Source: Catellatospora vulcania
GTDB taxonomy: Bacteria > Actinomycetota > Actinomycetes > Mycobacteriales > Micromonosporaceae
DNA: 64,000 nucleotides
Direction of reading: 5' to 3'
Assembly (NCBI RefSeq): GCF_009720385.1
Contig: NZ_ML769310.1
Location: forward strand, 62,001 to 126,000
Both the position numbers and the translations under genes were made by a program. Below, piece after piece: positions 9,254 through 17,736 of the stretch. Within the stretch, counting starts at the first letter, position 1, and each line of letters starts with the position of its first letter. Under the pieces are notes generated by a model. That model made no database searches. It was not told where the DNA came from and saw only the letters and a program-made list of their open reading frames with translations.

Positions 9254-10993
9254 TTACTGGTAGTCGAAGATGGCGGCGCGGAGGACGTTGCCGATGTCGT
9301 ACGAGCGCTCGGAGCTGTAGGTGCTGACGCCGGTGGCGGCGGAGATCTTGGCGAGGGCGTCGCTGTTGGACGGCTTGCCCAGGGCGATGGTGACCACCTT
9401 GACGGGCCGCTCCTTGTCGGCGCCCTTGATCTTCTCGACGAGCTGATCGAGCTTGAGGCCCTGCAGCTGGTCGTCGTCAGCGCCGTCGGACAGCAGCACG
9501 ATCATGTTGGTCGCGCCGGGCACGTAGTTCTTCTGCATGGTCTGGTACGCCGCCCACACCGTGTCGTACATGCCGGTGTTGCCGCCCGGCTCCAGGCCCT
9601 TGAGCTTGGTGGTGAGCTGGTCGCGGCGCGGCTTGCCGCCGACCTCCTCGGTCAGCTTGCCCAGCGGCACGACCTCGCGGTACGCCTTGTTGCCGGACTG
9701 CTTGGAGGAGAAGCTCCACAGGCCGACCTGGGCGTCGTCGCCGAACATGTCGACGGCCTCCTGCGCGCCCTGCTTGGTCAGGTCGAGCTTGGTCTGGCCG
9801 CCGGTGCCCCGCACCACGCCGCCCATGGAACCCGACACGTCGAGCACCAGCAGCATGTTGGTGGAGCGGGTGAGCGCGGTCCAGGTCTCCTTGGTCTTGG
9901 TGATCGACTCGGTGAGCAGCACGCCGCCGGGGAGCGCGGTGAGCTTGCTGAGCACGCCGTTGGCGGTGGACAGCTGCGGACCGGGCTGGCGGTTGGAGTC
10001 GCGGTAGCCCTGCTTCTGCACCTCGCCGCGGGCGGCGTCGCCGCGCAGGTAGCCCAGGAAGGCCTCAGCCGCACCGACCCGCTGCGGGTTGGTCCAGGAG
10101 GCGTTCTTCAGCACCAGGTACGGGTTGTCGGCCTCGGTGGTGGCGTTCTGCGGGTAGACGGCCACCAGCGGCAGGTCGGGGTGGTCGGTGTTGTGCCGCA
10201 CCACGTCCTGCTCCAGCGCCGGGAACGCGTTGACCGTCTTGCCGCCGCCGCTGACGTACTCGGCGAGCAGCTCCTCGGTGCTGTTCTTGTAGACCGCCAT
10301 GCGCTGCTCCAGCGCGAACACGCGGCTCAGCTCGGTCGGGTCGACCTCGGTGTTGTCGTCGGCGTCGATGATCGCCGACAGCGCCAGCAGACCGGCGGTG
10401 GAGGTCTCCGGGTTGCTCATGCCGATCTTGACGGAGCCGTCCTGCGCGAGTTTGTCGAGCAGGTCCTTCCAGTCGAGCTTCGCGTCGGGCCAGCCGAGCT
10501 TCTCGGCGGCGGCCTTCGGCATGGCGATGACCACCGGCGTACGCGCCACGCTGGGCAGCAGGTCCGGCAGGAGCTGGTCGGCGGTCTCGCTGCCGGCGGC
10601 CGCGGCCTTGACCCAGGCGCTCGACGGCGGGACCCACACGTCGGGTGCCGGGCCGGAGACGGCCGGGTCCCATTCGCGGGCCAGCGCCCGTACGGTCGCC
10701 GCGGTGTCCTGCTCGCCGATCGTCACCGAGGCGCAGACGCCGTCGATGGACGGGTTGGTCTCGGCCCACTTGCCGGCCAGCGAGCGCAGCAGGCCGGCGG
10801 TGCCCGGAGCGGCCACGACGGTGGCCTGGGTGCTGCCGCTGCACGAGTCCTTGATGACGTACACATAGCCGATGGTCGCACCGGAACCGATCAGCACGAG
10901 CGCCGTCGGGATGACGATCCACGGTGCGATGCTGCGGCGACGGCCACCACCGCGCCGGTGCGATCGGACCGTGGAGTTACGGCCGTTCGGCAT
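9254..10993 (-). CDS. Membrane-anchored solute-binding-like protein with C-terminal VWA domain
   Basis: 579 residues. A basic N-terminus precedes one membrane segment (residues 24-44), so the bulk should lie outside the cell. Residues 55-350 resemble an extracellular solute-binding protein (PAPDVWVPPSSAWVK, NPYLVLKNASW). Residues 378-570 form a von Willebrand A domain with an intact MIDAS motif DVSGSMG (385-391), the downstream Thr region GGNTGMYDT and LSDGADDD. The combination occurs in actinobacteria, but ligand and partner are unknown. It may act in adhesion or as a metal-dependent scaffold (inferred). No kinase or ATPase partner is adjacent. Confidence 0.84.
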   Translation of the reverse strand: MPNGRNSTVRSHRRGGGRRRSIAPWIVIPTALVLIGSGATIGYVYVIKDSCSGSTQATVVAAPGTAGLLRSLAGKWAETNPSIDGVCASVTIGEQDTAATVRALAREWDPAVSGPAPDVWVPPSSAWVKAAAAGSETADQLLPDLLPSVARTPVVIAMPKAAAEKLGWPDAKLDWKDLLDKLAQDGSVKIGMSNPETSTAGLLALSAIIDADDNTEVDPTELSRVFALEQRMAVYKNSTEELLAEYVSGGGKTVNAFPALEQDVVRHNTDHPDLPLVAVYPQNATTEADNPYLVLKNASWTNPQRVGAAEAFLGYLRGDAARGEVQKQGYRDSNRQPGPQLSTANGVLSKLTALPGGVLLTESITKTKETWTALTRSTNMLLVLDVSGSMGGVVRGTGGQTKLDLTKQGAQEAVDMFGDDAQVGLWSFSSKQSGNKAYREVVPLGKLTEEVGGKPRRDQLTTKLKGLEPGGNTGMYDTVWAAYQTMQKNYVPGATNMIVLLSDGADDDQLQGLKLDQLVEKIKGADKERPVKVVTIALGKPSNSDALAKISAATGVSTYSSERSYDIGNVLRAAIFDYQ

Positions 10994-11163
10994 CGGGGCC
11001 TCCGCTTTCGAGGGGTGTCGAGGGGGGGTGAAAGGGGGGTGTCACGCACCACAACTCGTGGCGGACCGGCACAGTCTAGGACCTTGTCAAGCCAGGTCGA
11101 ACAGGGCGGACCATCTCGTGATCATCCGATTCGCTGGGTAGACCAGGGCATCACTCTGCGCGG

Positions 11164-12354
11164 TCAGAGGACGAGGAATGTCGGCTCCGGGTGCCGCAGG
11201 AACGCATGGTGCGAAATGTCCCAGCCGTACGCCCCGGTCCGGCCGAACACCAGCAGGTCCCCGACCCGCAGCCGGTCCACGTGCTGCCCCCGGCAGAGCA
11301 CGTCGCGCGGCGTGCACAGCTCGCCGACGGCGTCCACCGCCACGCCGGCGACCTCGGGCCGGGGCCACGGGTAGTCCCACCGTGCCACCGGCAGCACCGC
11401 GAACGGGTGGTCGTATCCCCAGGCCGCGGGAAGGCGGAAGTGGTGGGTGCCGCCGCGCAGCACCGCGAACCGGCGGCCGTGCGTGTGCTTGAGGTCGAGC
11501 ACCTCGGCGGCGTACCAGCCCGTGTCGGCGGCGAGCCACCGGCCCGGCTCCACGACCAGCTCGACCCCGTCCGGCACGGCCACCCGCAGCTCGTCCAGCG
11601 CGAACACCGCGTCGCCGGGGTAGTCCACGCCGAAGCCGCCGCCCGCGTTCACCGTGCGCAGCGGCACGCCGAGCCGCTGCGAGGTGGCTGCCGACCAGCG
11701 CAGAGCCTCGGCGAGGAAGGCCGAGTGCGCGGCCGCGTCCAGGTTGTTGGAGACCGCGTGCAGGTGCCAGCCAGCCAGGTCCAGGCCGGGCAGCGACCGG
11801 GCCAGCGCGACCGCCTCGGGCAGCTGCGCCTCCTCGACGCCGAACGGGGTGGGCGCCCCGGTCATCGCGTGCGTGCCGGGCAGCCCGGCGTCGGCCCGGT
11901 TCACCCGCAGCGTGATGGTCGCGGTCGTGCCCGCCCGCTGCGCCAGCAGGCTCAGCCGCCGCAGCTCGTGCGCGCTCTCCACGTTCACGGTCACGTCCGC
12001 GGTCGCGGTCAGGCGCAATGCGTGGGCCAGTTCGGCGTCGGTCTTGGCCGGGCCGCCGAACACGATCCGCCGCGCCCCGGCGGCCTCGGCCAGTGCCAGC
12101 TCGCCACCTGAAGCGACCTCAAGGCCGTCGCAGGCGCGCGCCGCCGCGGCGACGATCGCCGGATGCCCGTTGGCCTTCACGGCATAGCAGACCGTCACCC
12201 CGGGCATCGCCCGCCGCAGCTCGCCGACCCGCGCCCGCAGCACGTCCGGGTCGTAGACGTACGCGCAGACGGGTCCGTCGAGTTCGCGCAGCGCCGCTGC
12301 GACCCGCTCAGGGACGCCGTGTCGGCCGTGCGGGGAGCGCTGGTCAGAGGCCAT
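11164..12354 (-). CDS. PLP-dependent decarboxylase of a siderophore operon
   Basis: 396 residues of the fold-type III PLP decarboxylases (diaminopimelate/ornithine group). The PLP-lysine motif is CYAVKANGHPAI. The phosphate-binding GGGFGVDY, the EPGRWL loop and the C-terminal Cys-containing GELCTPRDVL are visible. It is the last gene of an operon with two IucA/IucC synthetases. By analogy with PvsE, AcsE and SbnH in vibrioferrin, achromobactin and staphyloferrin B pathways, it probably makes a diamine or ethanolamine-type unit from an amino acid or a citryl amino-acid intermediate. ATG 12354 overlaps the preceding stop by 11 bp, indicating coupling. Confidence 0.85.
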   Translation of the reverse strand: MASDQRSPHGRHGVPERVAAALRELDGPVCAYVYDPDVLRARVGELRRAMPGVTVCYAVKANGHPAIVAAAARACDGLEVASGGELALAEAAGARRIVFGGPAKTDAELAHALRLTATADVTVNVESAHELRRLSLLAQRAGTTATITLRVNRADAGLPGTHAMTGAPTPFGVEEAQLPEAVALARSLPGLDLAGWHLHAVSNNLDAAAHSAFLAEALRWSAATSQRLGVPLRTVNAGGGFGVDYPGDAVFALDELRVAVPDGVELVVEPGRWLAADTGWYAAEVLDLKHTHGRRFAVLRGGTHHFRLPAAWGYDHPFAVLPVARWDYPWPRPEVAGVAVDAVGELCTPRDVLCRGQHVDRLRVGDLLVFGRTGAYGWDISHHAFLRHPEPTFLVL

Positions 12355-13954
12355 GGAGCGGATTCTGCACGGGGACGTAGAGGTCGCCCGCACCGGCCAG
12401 CCGCATCCGGGTCAGCGCCTTGTGCGGCACCGTCGCGGCCGTGTAGAAGGCGTGGTCGGGATGCCCGGCCAGGCTCTCGTCCACGACATCCCGCACGATC
12501 CGCCACGCGGTGCCGGCGGCCAGGCCGTGCGAGTGCCCGAGCCGCAGCACCAGCTCGCCCAGGTGGGCCTGGAACGCGGTGTAGGCCACCTTCGACAGCA
12601 GCACCGTCTCGTCGTCGGTGCCGATGACCGAGCCGGGCCACAGTTGCAGCCGCGCCCCGGAGGCGGCCAGGCGCCGGTGGTGCACGCGCAGGCCGGCCAG
12701 GTCGCGCAGGGCCAGCCGGTGCGGGACCCCGTGCATGAAGGTGGGGACGCAGTTCTGCAGGTGCGCCTCCAGTCCGATGCCGTGCCGGGCGGCCAGCGCC
12801 AGCACCGGCGGCAGCAGCAGCCCGGCGTACTCGCGCAGGAAGCCCGCCGCCGCCGACCGCGGCTCGGCCAGGCCGCGGGCGTTCGCGTACCGGTCGACGA
12901 GGCCGGACAGCAGCGTCCGCCCGGTGACGGGGTCGAGCGCGGCCAGCGAGCTGGCCGGGACCGGCTGCTCGTCCGGGGTCAGCCGGCCGCCCAGGCCGTC
13001 GCGCACGATGGTGCTGAGCTGGCGGCCGTCCTCCAGCAGCCCGGCGACGCCCGCGGGCTCGGCCATCAGCAGCACCCGGTCGCCGCCCGGCACCAGCTCC
13101 AGCAGCTGTGCCAGCACCGCGCTCAGCGCCGGGCCGTTGCGGGTGGAGGCGATGGAGATGCTGCGCCGGGTCGAGGTGACCTGGATGTCCAGCGACAACT
13201 TCAGGTAGGTCGACCCCGGCGGCAGCACGGTGCGCAGCGCCGCGGTGGGCCGGGCCGGCAGCACCTCGTCGAGCACCCGCAGCGTGCCGTCGGCGAACAG
13301 CTCCGGGTGCAGGCCGGTCAGGTGCCGCAGCTGCCAGATGTGCACCGGCAGCAGCCGCCGCCCGCCGGGGGCGGCGACGCCGAGCCGCTCGGACAGGTCG
13401 TCGCCCAGCGCCAGCTCCGGCGGCACGGCCAGGAACCCGATCGCGGTCGACTCGCTCTCCAGGTCGTGCGCGATCAGATCGCCGGTGCTCCAGCCCAGCC
13501 GGGTGCGCCCGCAGGGGTGCAGGTTGTGCCCCTCGACGGCGAGCTGCTCCAGCCGGGCGGTGCGCTCGTCGGGCGCGGTGCCGTCGAGCAGTGCGAGCAG
13601 GTCGGCAGCGCCCGCGACGGCGGCGGCGGCGCGGTGGCCGGGGTCCATGGTCGCCCGGCGGGCGTACGCCAGCGCCAGCCCGTGCACCGCGCTGTCCAGC
13701 TCCGCGCGCAGGCCCTCGTGGGTCACCAGGGTGACCGGGTCCACGTCGACCGGGTCCAGCAGCACCCGGTCGAAGCCGTGCCGCTCGCCGTGGAAGCGGG
13801 CGCGGGCGTCGTCGATGTCCTCCCGCCACAGCGCCTCGGCCAGCCGGGTGGCGATGGTCACCCGGGCCTGCGGCAGCGCGTCGAAGTAGCCGTTCAGCAG
13901 CTGCGGGGCCAGGTCCGCCAGCTCGGCGGCGAGCGGGTCGGCGAGCGGGCGCAT
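12344..13954 (-). CDS. IucA/IucC-family siderophore synthetase (second gene)
   Basis: 536 residues. NRPS-independent siderophore (NIS) synthetases join carboxylates such as citrate to amines or alcohols through acyl-adenylates. Recognisable regions are EGHNLHPCGRTRLG, the ATP-site stretch LSLDIQVTSTRRSIS followed by RNGPALS, LEAHLQNCVP and the IucC-type RDLAGLRVH. The usual Lys of the HPxxKxR signature is Arg here, as in the partner synthetase. Translation is coupled to the upstream gene: ATG 13954 shares its A with the previous TGA, or GTG 13957 gives a GTGA overlap. Substrate class (A, B or C) cannot be set from sequence alone. Confidence 0.88.
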   Translation of the reverse strand: MRPLADPLAAELADLAPQLLNGYFDALPQARVTIATRLAEALWREDIDDARARFHGERHGFDRVLLDPVDVDPVTLVTHEGLRAELDSAVHGLALAYARRATMDPGHRAAAAVAGAADLLALLDGTAPDERTARLEQLAVEGHNLHPCGRTRLGWSTGDLIAHDLESESTAIGFLAVPPELALGDDLSERLGVAAPGGRRLLPVHIWQLRHLTGLHPELFADGTLRVLDEVLPARPTAALRTVLPPGSTYLKLSLDIQVTSTRRSISIASTRNGPALSAVLAQLLELVPGGDRVLLMAEPAGVAGLLEDGRQLSTIVRDGLGGRLTPDEQPVPASSLAALDPVTGRTLLSGLVDRYANARGLAEPRSAAAGFLREYAGLLLPPVLALAARHGIGLEAHLQNCVPTFMHGVPHRLALRDLAGLRVHHRRLAASGARLQLWPGSVIGTDDETVLLSKVAYTAFQAHLGELVLRLGHSHGLAAGTAWRIVRDVVDESLAGHPDHAFYTAATVPHKALTRMRLAGAGDLYVPVQNPLHGL

Positions 13955-15513
13955 CACGCGACCAGGGGGTTGGGCAGCTGTGCCCAGGCGTCGTCGAGCG
14001 GGTCGTCGGCCAGCCGCATCACGGTGGTGGCCTTCAGCGGCAGCGGGTCGCCGAGCACCGACCGCGCGTCCGCGGCGGCCGACGGCGGCAGGTTGTCGTA
14101 CGTCTGCTCCACCCGGTCACGGACCAGCCGCCACAGCTGCTGCGGCTCGATGCCGTACTCGCGCGACAGCACCGCGATCGGCTCGCCGAGCGCCACCGCG
14201 ATGCCCGAGCCGAGCGCCTTGGCCCGCAACTGCGCCGGGTCGTCGCTGGCCAGGTCGCCGTGCAGGGCGGGCACGTCCACGCCGTGGCGGCGCAGCCGGG
14301 CGGGGCTGAGCCGCACCCCGCCGACGTCGCGGTAGGACAGCCTGGTCGGCCGCCCGTGGGTGAGTGTGACCAGCAGGTTCTGCCCGTGCGCCTCCAGTGC
14401 CACGCCCCGGTGCAGCAGTGTCAGCAGCACCGGCACGATCAGCCCCGCGAGGTCGGCGAGGAACCCGGCCGGGTGCCCGCCGTAACCGAGCAGCACCGCT
14501 TCGCGGATCAGCGGTAGGCCGTCCGCCGGGGACGGGGCGGCCAGCGCCGCGATCGGCAGGATCACCTCGTTCGGGCCGGGCCGGGCGGCCCGCCGGACGA
14601 CCACGGCCAGGCTGCGCAGCGGCGTCCCGTCGTTGTCCAGCACCGCGCCCGCGGCCAGCTCCGGCCACACCCGCAGGCCGAGGTCGGCGCTGACGACGGA
14701 CAGCAGCTTCGACACGACCGGGCCGTTGCGCACGGCGGCGGGCGACACGATCCGCACCGCGCTGGTCATCTGCACGTCGATGGCCGTCTTGTAGTGCCGC
14801 GTCGGGTCGGCGACCGCGGCCAGGGTGCGCAGCGACATCAGCGGCATGGCCGCGATCCGGTCGCCGTCGGGCTTGAGGAAGGGGTACGCCGACAGCACGT
14901 GCTCGCGCTGCCAAGGGTGCACCGGCAGCCGCGGTGCGAGCCCGGCCCCGGTGGTCAGCCAGCGCTTGGCCGGCACGGTGAACACCTCCAGCGCCACCGT
15001 GGGCCGGTGCTCGGGCGCGAACCGCAGCACGTCGGCCTGTGACATGCCCATCCTGGTGCGGCAGCACGGGTGCAGCGGGTGACCGTCCACCACGGACTGC
15101 TCCAGCAGCGCCAGCCCGTCGGGGCGGCCTGCCAGCACGGTCAGTGTCGGCTCCCCGCCGGGACGGTACGGCTGGTTGGCGCGGGCCAGGGCCACCCCGG
15201 CGACGCTGTCGGCGACCTCGTCGGCCAGCCGCGTGACGTTGCCCGGCAGCCCCAGGGCGCGCAGCAGCTCGACCGGGTCGTCGAACGCCCCGGCGTCGGT
15301 GACGACGCGCATGCCCTCCGGCGGGACCGCGAACGGCTGGGCCAGCGCGGTCGACCCGATCAGCCGCCGGCCGTTCGCCAGGGTGACGCGGGTGTCGCCG
15401 CCGTACACCTGCCGCTCGACGACGCCGGGCAGCGGCTCGCGGACCAGCGCGCCCCACAGCCGGGCCAGGATCGCCGCGCGGGCCCCGGGGAGCGTCTCGG
15501 ACACACTCGGCAC
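13954..15513 (-). CDS. IucA/IucC-family siderophore synthetase (first gene)
   Basis: 519 residues from GTG 15513; an open frame reaches ATG 15597. I prefer the shorter form because the added N-terminus looks non-coding. NIS synthetase signatures are VDGHPLHPCCRTRMG, TAIDVQMTSAVRIVS with RNGPVVS, LEAHGQNLLV and RDVGGVRLS. It heads the operon of synthetase, synthetase and decarboxylase, with all junctions overlapping. That makes a compact carboxylate-siderophore pathway without visible transporter, receptor or reductase genes. A weak iron-box-like sequence upstream (near 15600) is not convincing. The pair has little obvious identity outside the motifs, so the two probably act on successive substrates. 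Confidence 0.88.
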   Translation of the reverse strand: MPSVSETLPGARAAILARLWGALVREPLPGVVERQVYGGDTRVTLANGRRLIGSTALAQPFAVPPEGMRVVTDAGAFDDPVELLRALGLPGNVTRLADEVADSVAGVALARANQPYRPGGEPTLTVLAGRPDGLALLEQSVVDGHPLHPCCRTRMGMSQADVLRFAPEHRPTVALEVFTVPAKRWLTTGAGLAPRLPVHPWQREHVLSAYPFLKPDGDRIAAMPLMSLRTLAAVADPTRHYKTAIDVQMTSAVRIVSPAAVRNGPVVSKLLSVVSADLGLRVWPELAAGAVLDNDGTPLRSLAVVVRRAARPGPNEVILPIAALAAPSPADGLPLIREAVLLGYGGHPAGFLADLAGLIVPVLLTLLHRGVALEAHGQNLLVTLTHGRPTRLSYRDVGGVRLSPARLRRHGVDVPALHGDLASDDPAQLRAKALGSGIAVALGEPIAVLSREYGIEPQQLWRLVRDRVEQTYDNLPPSAAADARSVLGDPLPLKATTVMRLADDPLDDAWAQLPNPLVA

Positions 15514-15725
15514 GGTGTTGATAGTCGACTCCCTCGTCCGACGGGCTCGGCAGAGATCCAGTGTGGACCACCGGACTGGCCGCCTGCCAGCACCCATCTC
15601 AGCCTAGCGTCCTAGGATCCGGTAGACGCCGTGACGTCCGCCTCCCGCCGACGGCGCGCGGACGCGGACCCACCGGCTGTGGCGCCGCCGCGCAGCAGGC
15701 AGGCTTGTTGCCCGGTGCTGCTGCA

Positions 15726-16682
15726 ATGTCGGGCATGGGACACGGGGACATGGAGGCGCGGCTGGCGGCCGCGGCCGAGGCGCACCGCGAGCGGCAGACC
15801 GCCGCCGCCCGGCATCGTGAACTGCTGCGGCTGATCGAGGACGCCGAAGCACGGGCGCTCGAACTGTCGAAGGCCCACGACCGGGAGGCGCGCGACGTCG
15901 TACGCCTCGAAACGGTCACCCTCACCCGGGTGATCGCCGCGCTGCGGGGCACCCGCCACGACGCGATCGCCCGGGAGCAGGCCGAGGCCGACGCGGCGGC
16001 GTACCGGCTGGCGCGGGCCAGGGCCGACGTGGACGCGCTGCGGCGGGAACTCGACGTCGTCGGCGCACGCCTGGCCGCGCTTCAGGACGCCCCGGGCCGG
16101 TATGCCGCAGTGCTCGACGAGAAGGAGCGGGCCCTCGCCGAGACCGGCGACCCTCGCGCGCGACGACTGCTGGAGATCGCCGAGGCACGTGGTGTGGCCG
16201 AGGCGGAGACCAAGGAGATCCGGGAGGCGCAACGTGCCGCCGAGGCGGCCTCGGCGGCGCTGCTCCAGCTCAAGAGGCTGCTGGACAGCGCGGCCGGCTG
16301 GTCGACCTACGACACGTTCTTCGGCGGCGGCGTCATCAGCAGCGCGATCAAGCATGACCGGCTCGACGAGGCGGCGACCGCGGCGGCGCTCGCCGACCAG
16401 CGCATCGCCGCCCTGAACGCCGAGCTAGCGGACGTCGCCGGGGGCGGGACGGCGGCCACTCTGGCGATCGACGGGATGACCCGATTCCTGGACGTGTGGT
16501 TCGACAACATCTTCACCGACCTGGCGGTACGGGACCGGATCAAGCAGGCGCAGGCCCGCGTGGAGCACTGCGATCAGCAGGTCGCCCAGATTGGGCAGCA
16601 GCTCAACGGCCGGCTGGCGCAGACGCAGGCCCGGCTCGGGCAGCTCGCGGCCGAGCGGGAACAGGCCCTGACCACCAGGTGA
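15726..16682 (+). CDS. Coiled-coil protein of unknown function
   Basis: 318 residues, almost wholly helical and rich in Ala, Glu, Arg and Gln heptads, with no signal peptide or membrane segment. Residues from about 25 to 160 and 265 to 318 look like coiled coil. The middle contains an uncharged, Gly-rich island, GWSTYDTFFGGGVISSAIKH, that interrupts the helices and is the most distinctive part. I recognise no named family. ATG 15726 or the nearby ATG 15735 are both possible and neither has a good ribosome-binding site. It is divergent from the siderophore operon and followed at once by a strong hairpin. Confidence 0.7.
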   Translation: MSGMGHGDMEARLAAAAEAHRERQTAAARHRELLRLIEDAEARALELSKAHDREARDVVRLETVTLTRVIAALRGTRHDAIAREQAEADAAAYRLARARADVDALRRELDVVGARLAALQDAPGRYAAVLDEKERALAETGDPRARRLLEIAEARGVAEAETKEIREAQRAAEAASAALLQLKRLLDSAAGWSTYDTFFGGGVISSAIKHDRLDEAATAAALADQRIAALNAELADVAGGGTAATLAIDGMTRFLDVWFDNIFTDLAVRDRIKQAQARVEHCDQQVAQIGQQLNGRLAQTQARLGQLAAEREQALTTR

Positions 16683-16716
16683 CGTGGAACCGGCTGCCCA
16701 CAGCCGGTTCCACGTC
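16681..16716 (+). terminator. Perfect 16-bp hairpin after the coiled-coil gene
   Basis: Arms GACGTGGAACCGGCTG (16681-16696) and CAGCCGGTTCCACGTC (16701-16716) are fully complementary with a CCCA loop. The stem overlaps the last two bases of the stop codon. There is no T-run, so it would be an I-shaped terminator of the actinobacterial kind. Confidence 0.7.
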
Positions 16717-16717
16717 G

Positions 16718-16763
16718 GGAAGGGCGCCTTCTGCCACGCGGAGCGTTGTGAAGGCGCCCTTCC
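16718..16763. repeat. Palindromic repeat, family D copy 1
   Basis: Arms GGAAGGGCGCCTT (16718-16730) and AAGGCGCCCTTCC (16751-16763) are perfect. The element lies 9 bp behind the EamA stop on the minus strand and abuts the hairpin of the plus-strand gene. A second copy at 42073-42118 is inside the alr reading frame. Confidence 0.8.
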
Positions 16764-16772
16764 TTCGCTTCT

Positions 16773-17657
16773 TCAGCGGCGGCCGGAGCGTTGGGCGCCG
16801 ATGCCTGCGGCGACGACGAAGGCGACGCCCGCGATCTGGAGCGGGTGCGGGGTCTGGTGCAGCACGGTGGCACCGACGGCCAGGGCGAACGCCGGTTCCA
16901 GGCACATCAGGGTGCCGAACGCGGCGACGGTGAGCCGCCGCAGCGCCAGCAGCTCCATCGCGAACGGCAGCACCGGCAGCAGCAGCGCCAGCCAGGCGGC
17001 CTGGGCGACGATGGCCCAGGTCAGGTTCGGCACGGCCTGTGGTGCGCCGACCAGGGCGGCGGCGACGGCGGAGACGGGCATCGCGATGGCGAGGCCTTTG
17101 ACGCCGCTGAAGCTGTCGCCGACCCGCTGGGTGAGCACGATGTAGCCGGCCCAGCCGGCGGCGGCGACCAGGGCGAGCGCGACGCCGACGAGGTCGATGT
17201 CGCCGCGCCAGGGGCGGGTGAGCGCGAGCACCCCGGCCAGCGCCAGCGCGGGCCACAGCAGGCCCCAGCGGCCGGTGCGGCGCAGCACGGCCAGGGACAG
17301 CGGGCCGAGGAACTCCAGGGCGACGGCGGTGGCGAGCGGGATGCGGGCGATGGATTCGAAGAAGGCGATGCTCATCGCGGCGCTGACCACGCCGAGGCCG
17401 ACCGCGCCGAGCAGGTCGTGCCGGGACTGGGCGCGCAGCCAGCGCGGCGAGGGGCGGGCGATGAGCAGGAAGGCGAGGGCTGCCCAGCAGCCGCGCAGCC
17501 AGGCGGTGCCGGCGGGACCGATGTCGTCGAACAGGCGGGTGGAGGCGGCCGCGCCGACCTGCACGGAGAGCATCGACCCCATGATCAGTCCGATGGCGGG
17601 GGCGGTGCTCTGGCGGCGGCGGGTGGTGCCGGTGGCGAGGTCGACTGCGGTCACCAC
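16773..17657 (-). CDS. EamA/RhtA-type DMT exporter
   Basis: 294 residues with about ten hydrophobic segments in two halves, as in the drug/metabolite transporter superfamily. Segments such as GPAGTAWLRGCWAALAFLL and IPLATAVALEFLGPLSLAVL match the RhtA group, which exports threonine, homoserine and related amino acids. The start is GTG 17657. It is divergent from the LysR gene at 17737, the classical layout for a LysR-controlled exporter; the substrate is unknown. Behind the stop come palindrome D and a hairpin shared with the convergent gene. Confidence 0.87.
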   Translation of the reverse strand: MVTAVDLATGTTRRRQSTAPAIGLIMGSMLSVQVGAAASTRLFDDIGPAGTAWLRGCWAALAFLLIARPSPRWLRAQSRHDLLGAVGLGVVSAAMSIAFFESIARIPLATAVALEFLGPLSLAVLRRTGRWGLLWPALALAGVLALTRPWRGDIDLVGVALALVAAAGWAGYIVLTQRVGDSFSGVKGLAIAMPVSAVAAALVGAPQAVPNLTWAIVAQAAWLALLLPVLPFAMELLALRRLTVAAFGTLMCLEPAFALAVGATVLHQTPHPLQIAGVAFVVAAGIGAQRSGRR

Positions 17658-17736
17658 TCCATGTCACCGGATGAAGATCACGCCGTCCACCACGGGTCTG
17701 CGGACTGACCGTCCGCGGATCGCGGATGATGGGGGT

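Noticed and set aside
11083-11110. Possible second PafBC-type promoter (TTGTCAAGC)
   Set aside because: Only TTGTC fits; GTG and the -10 at 8-nt distance are missing, and no gene follows in that direction.
11113-11140. A single family A-like half, TGATCATCCGATTCGCTGGG
   Set aside because: Similar to the A arm at its first 11 bases, but no complementary second arm is present, so it is not counted as a copy.
15598-15620. Possible IdeR/DmdR iron box upstream of the siderophore operon
   Set aside because: The best alignment to TTAGGTTAGGCTAACCTAA matches only about 10 of 19 positions, mostly in the centre. That is not enough to claim iron control.
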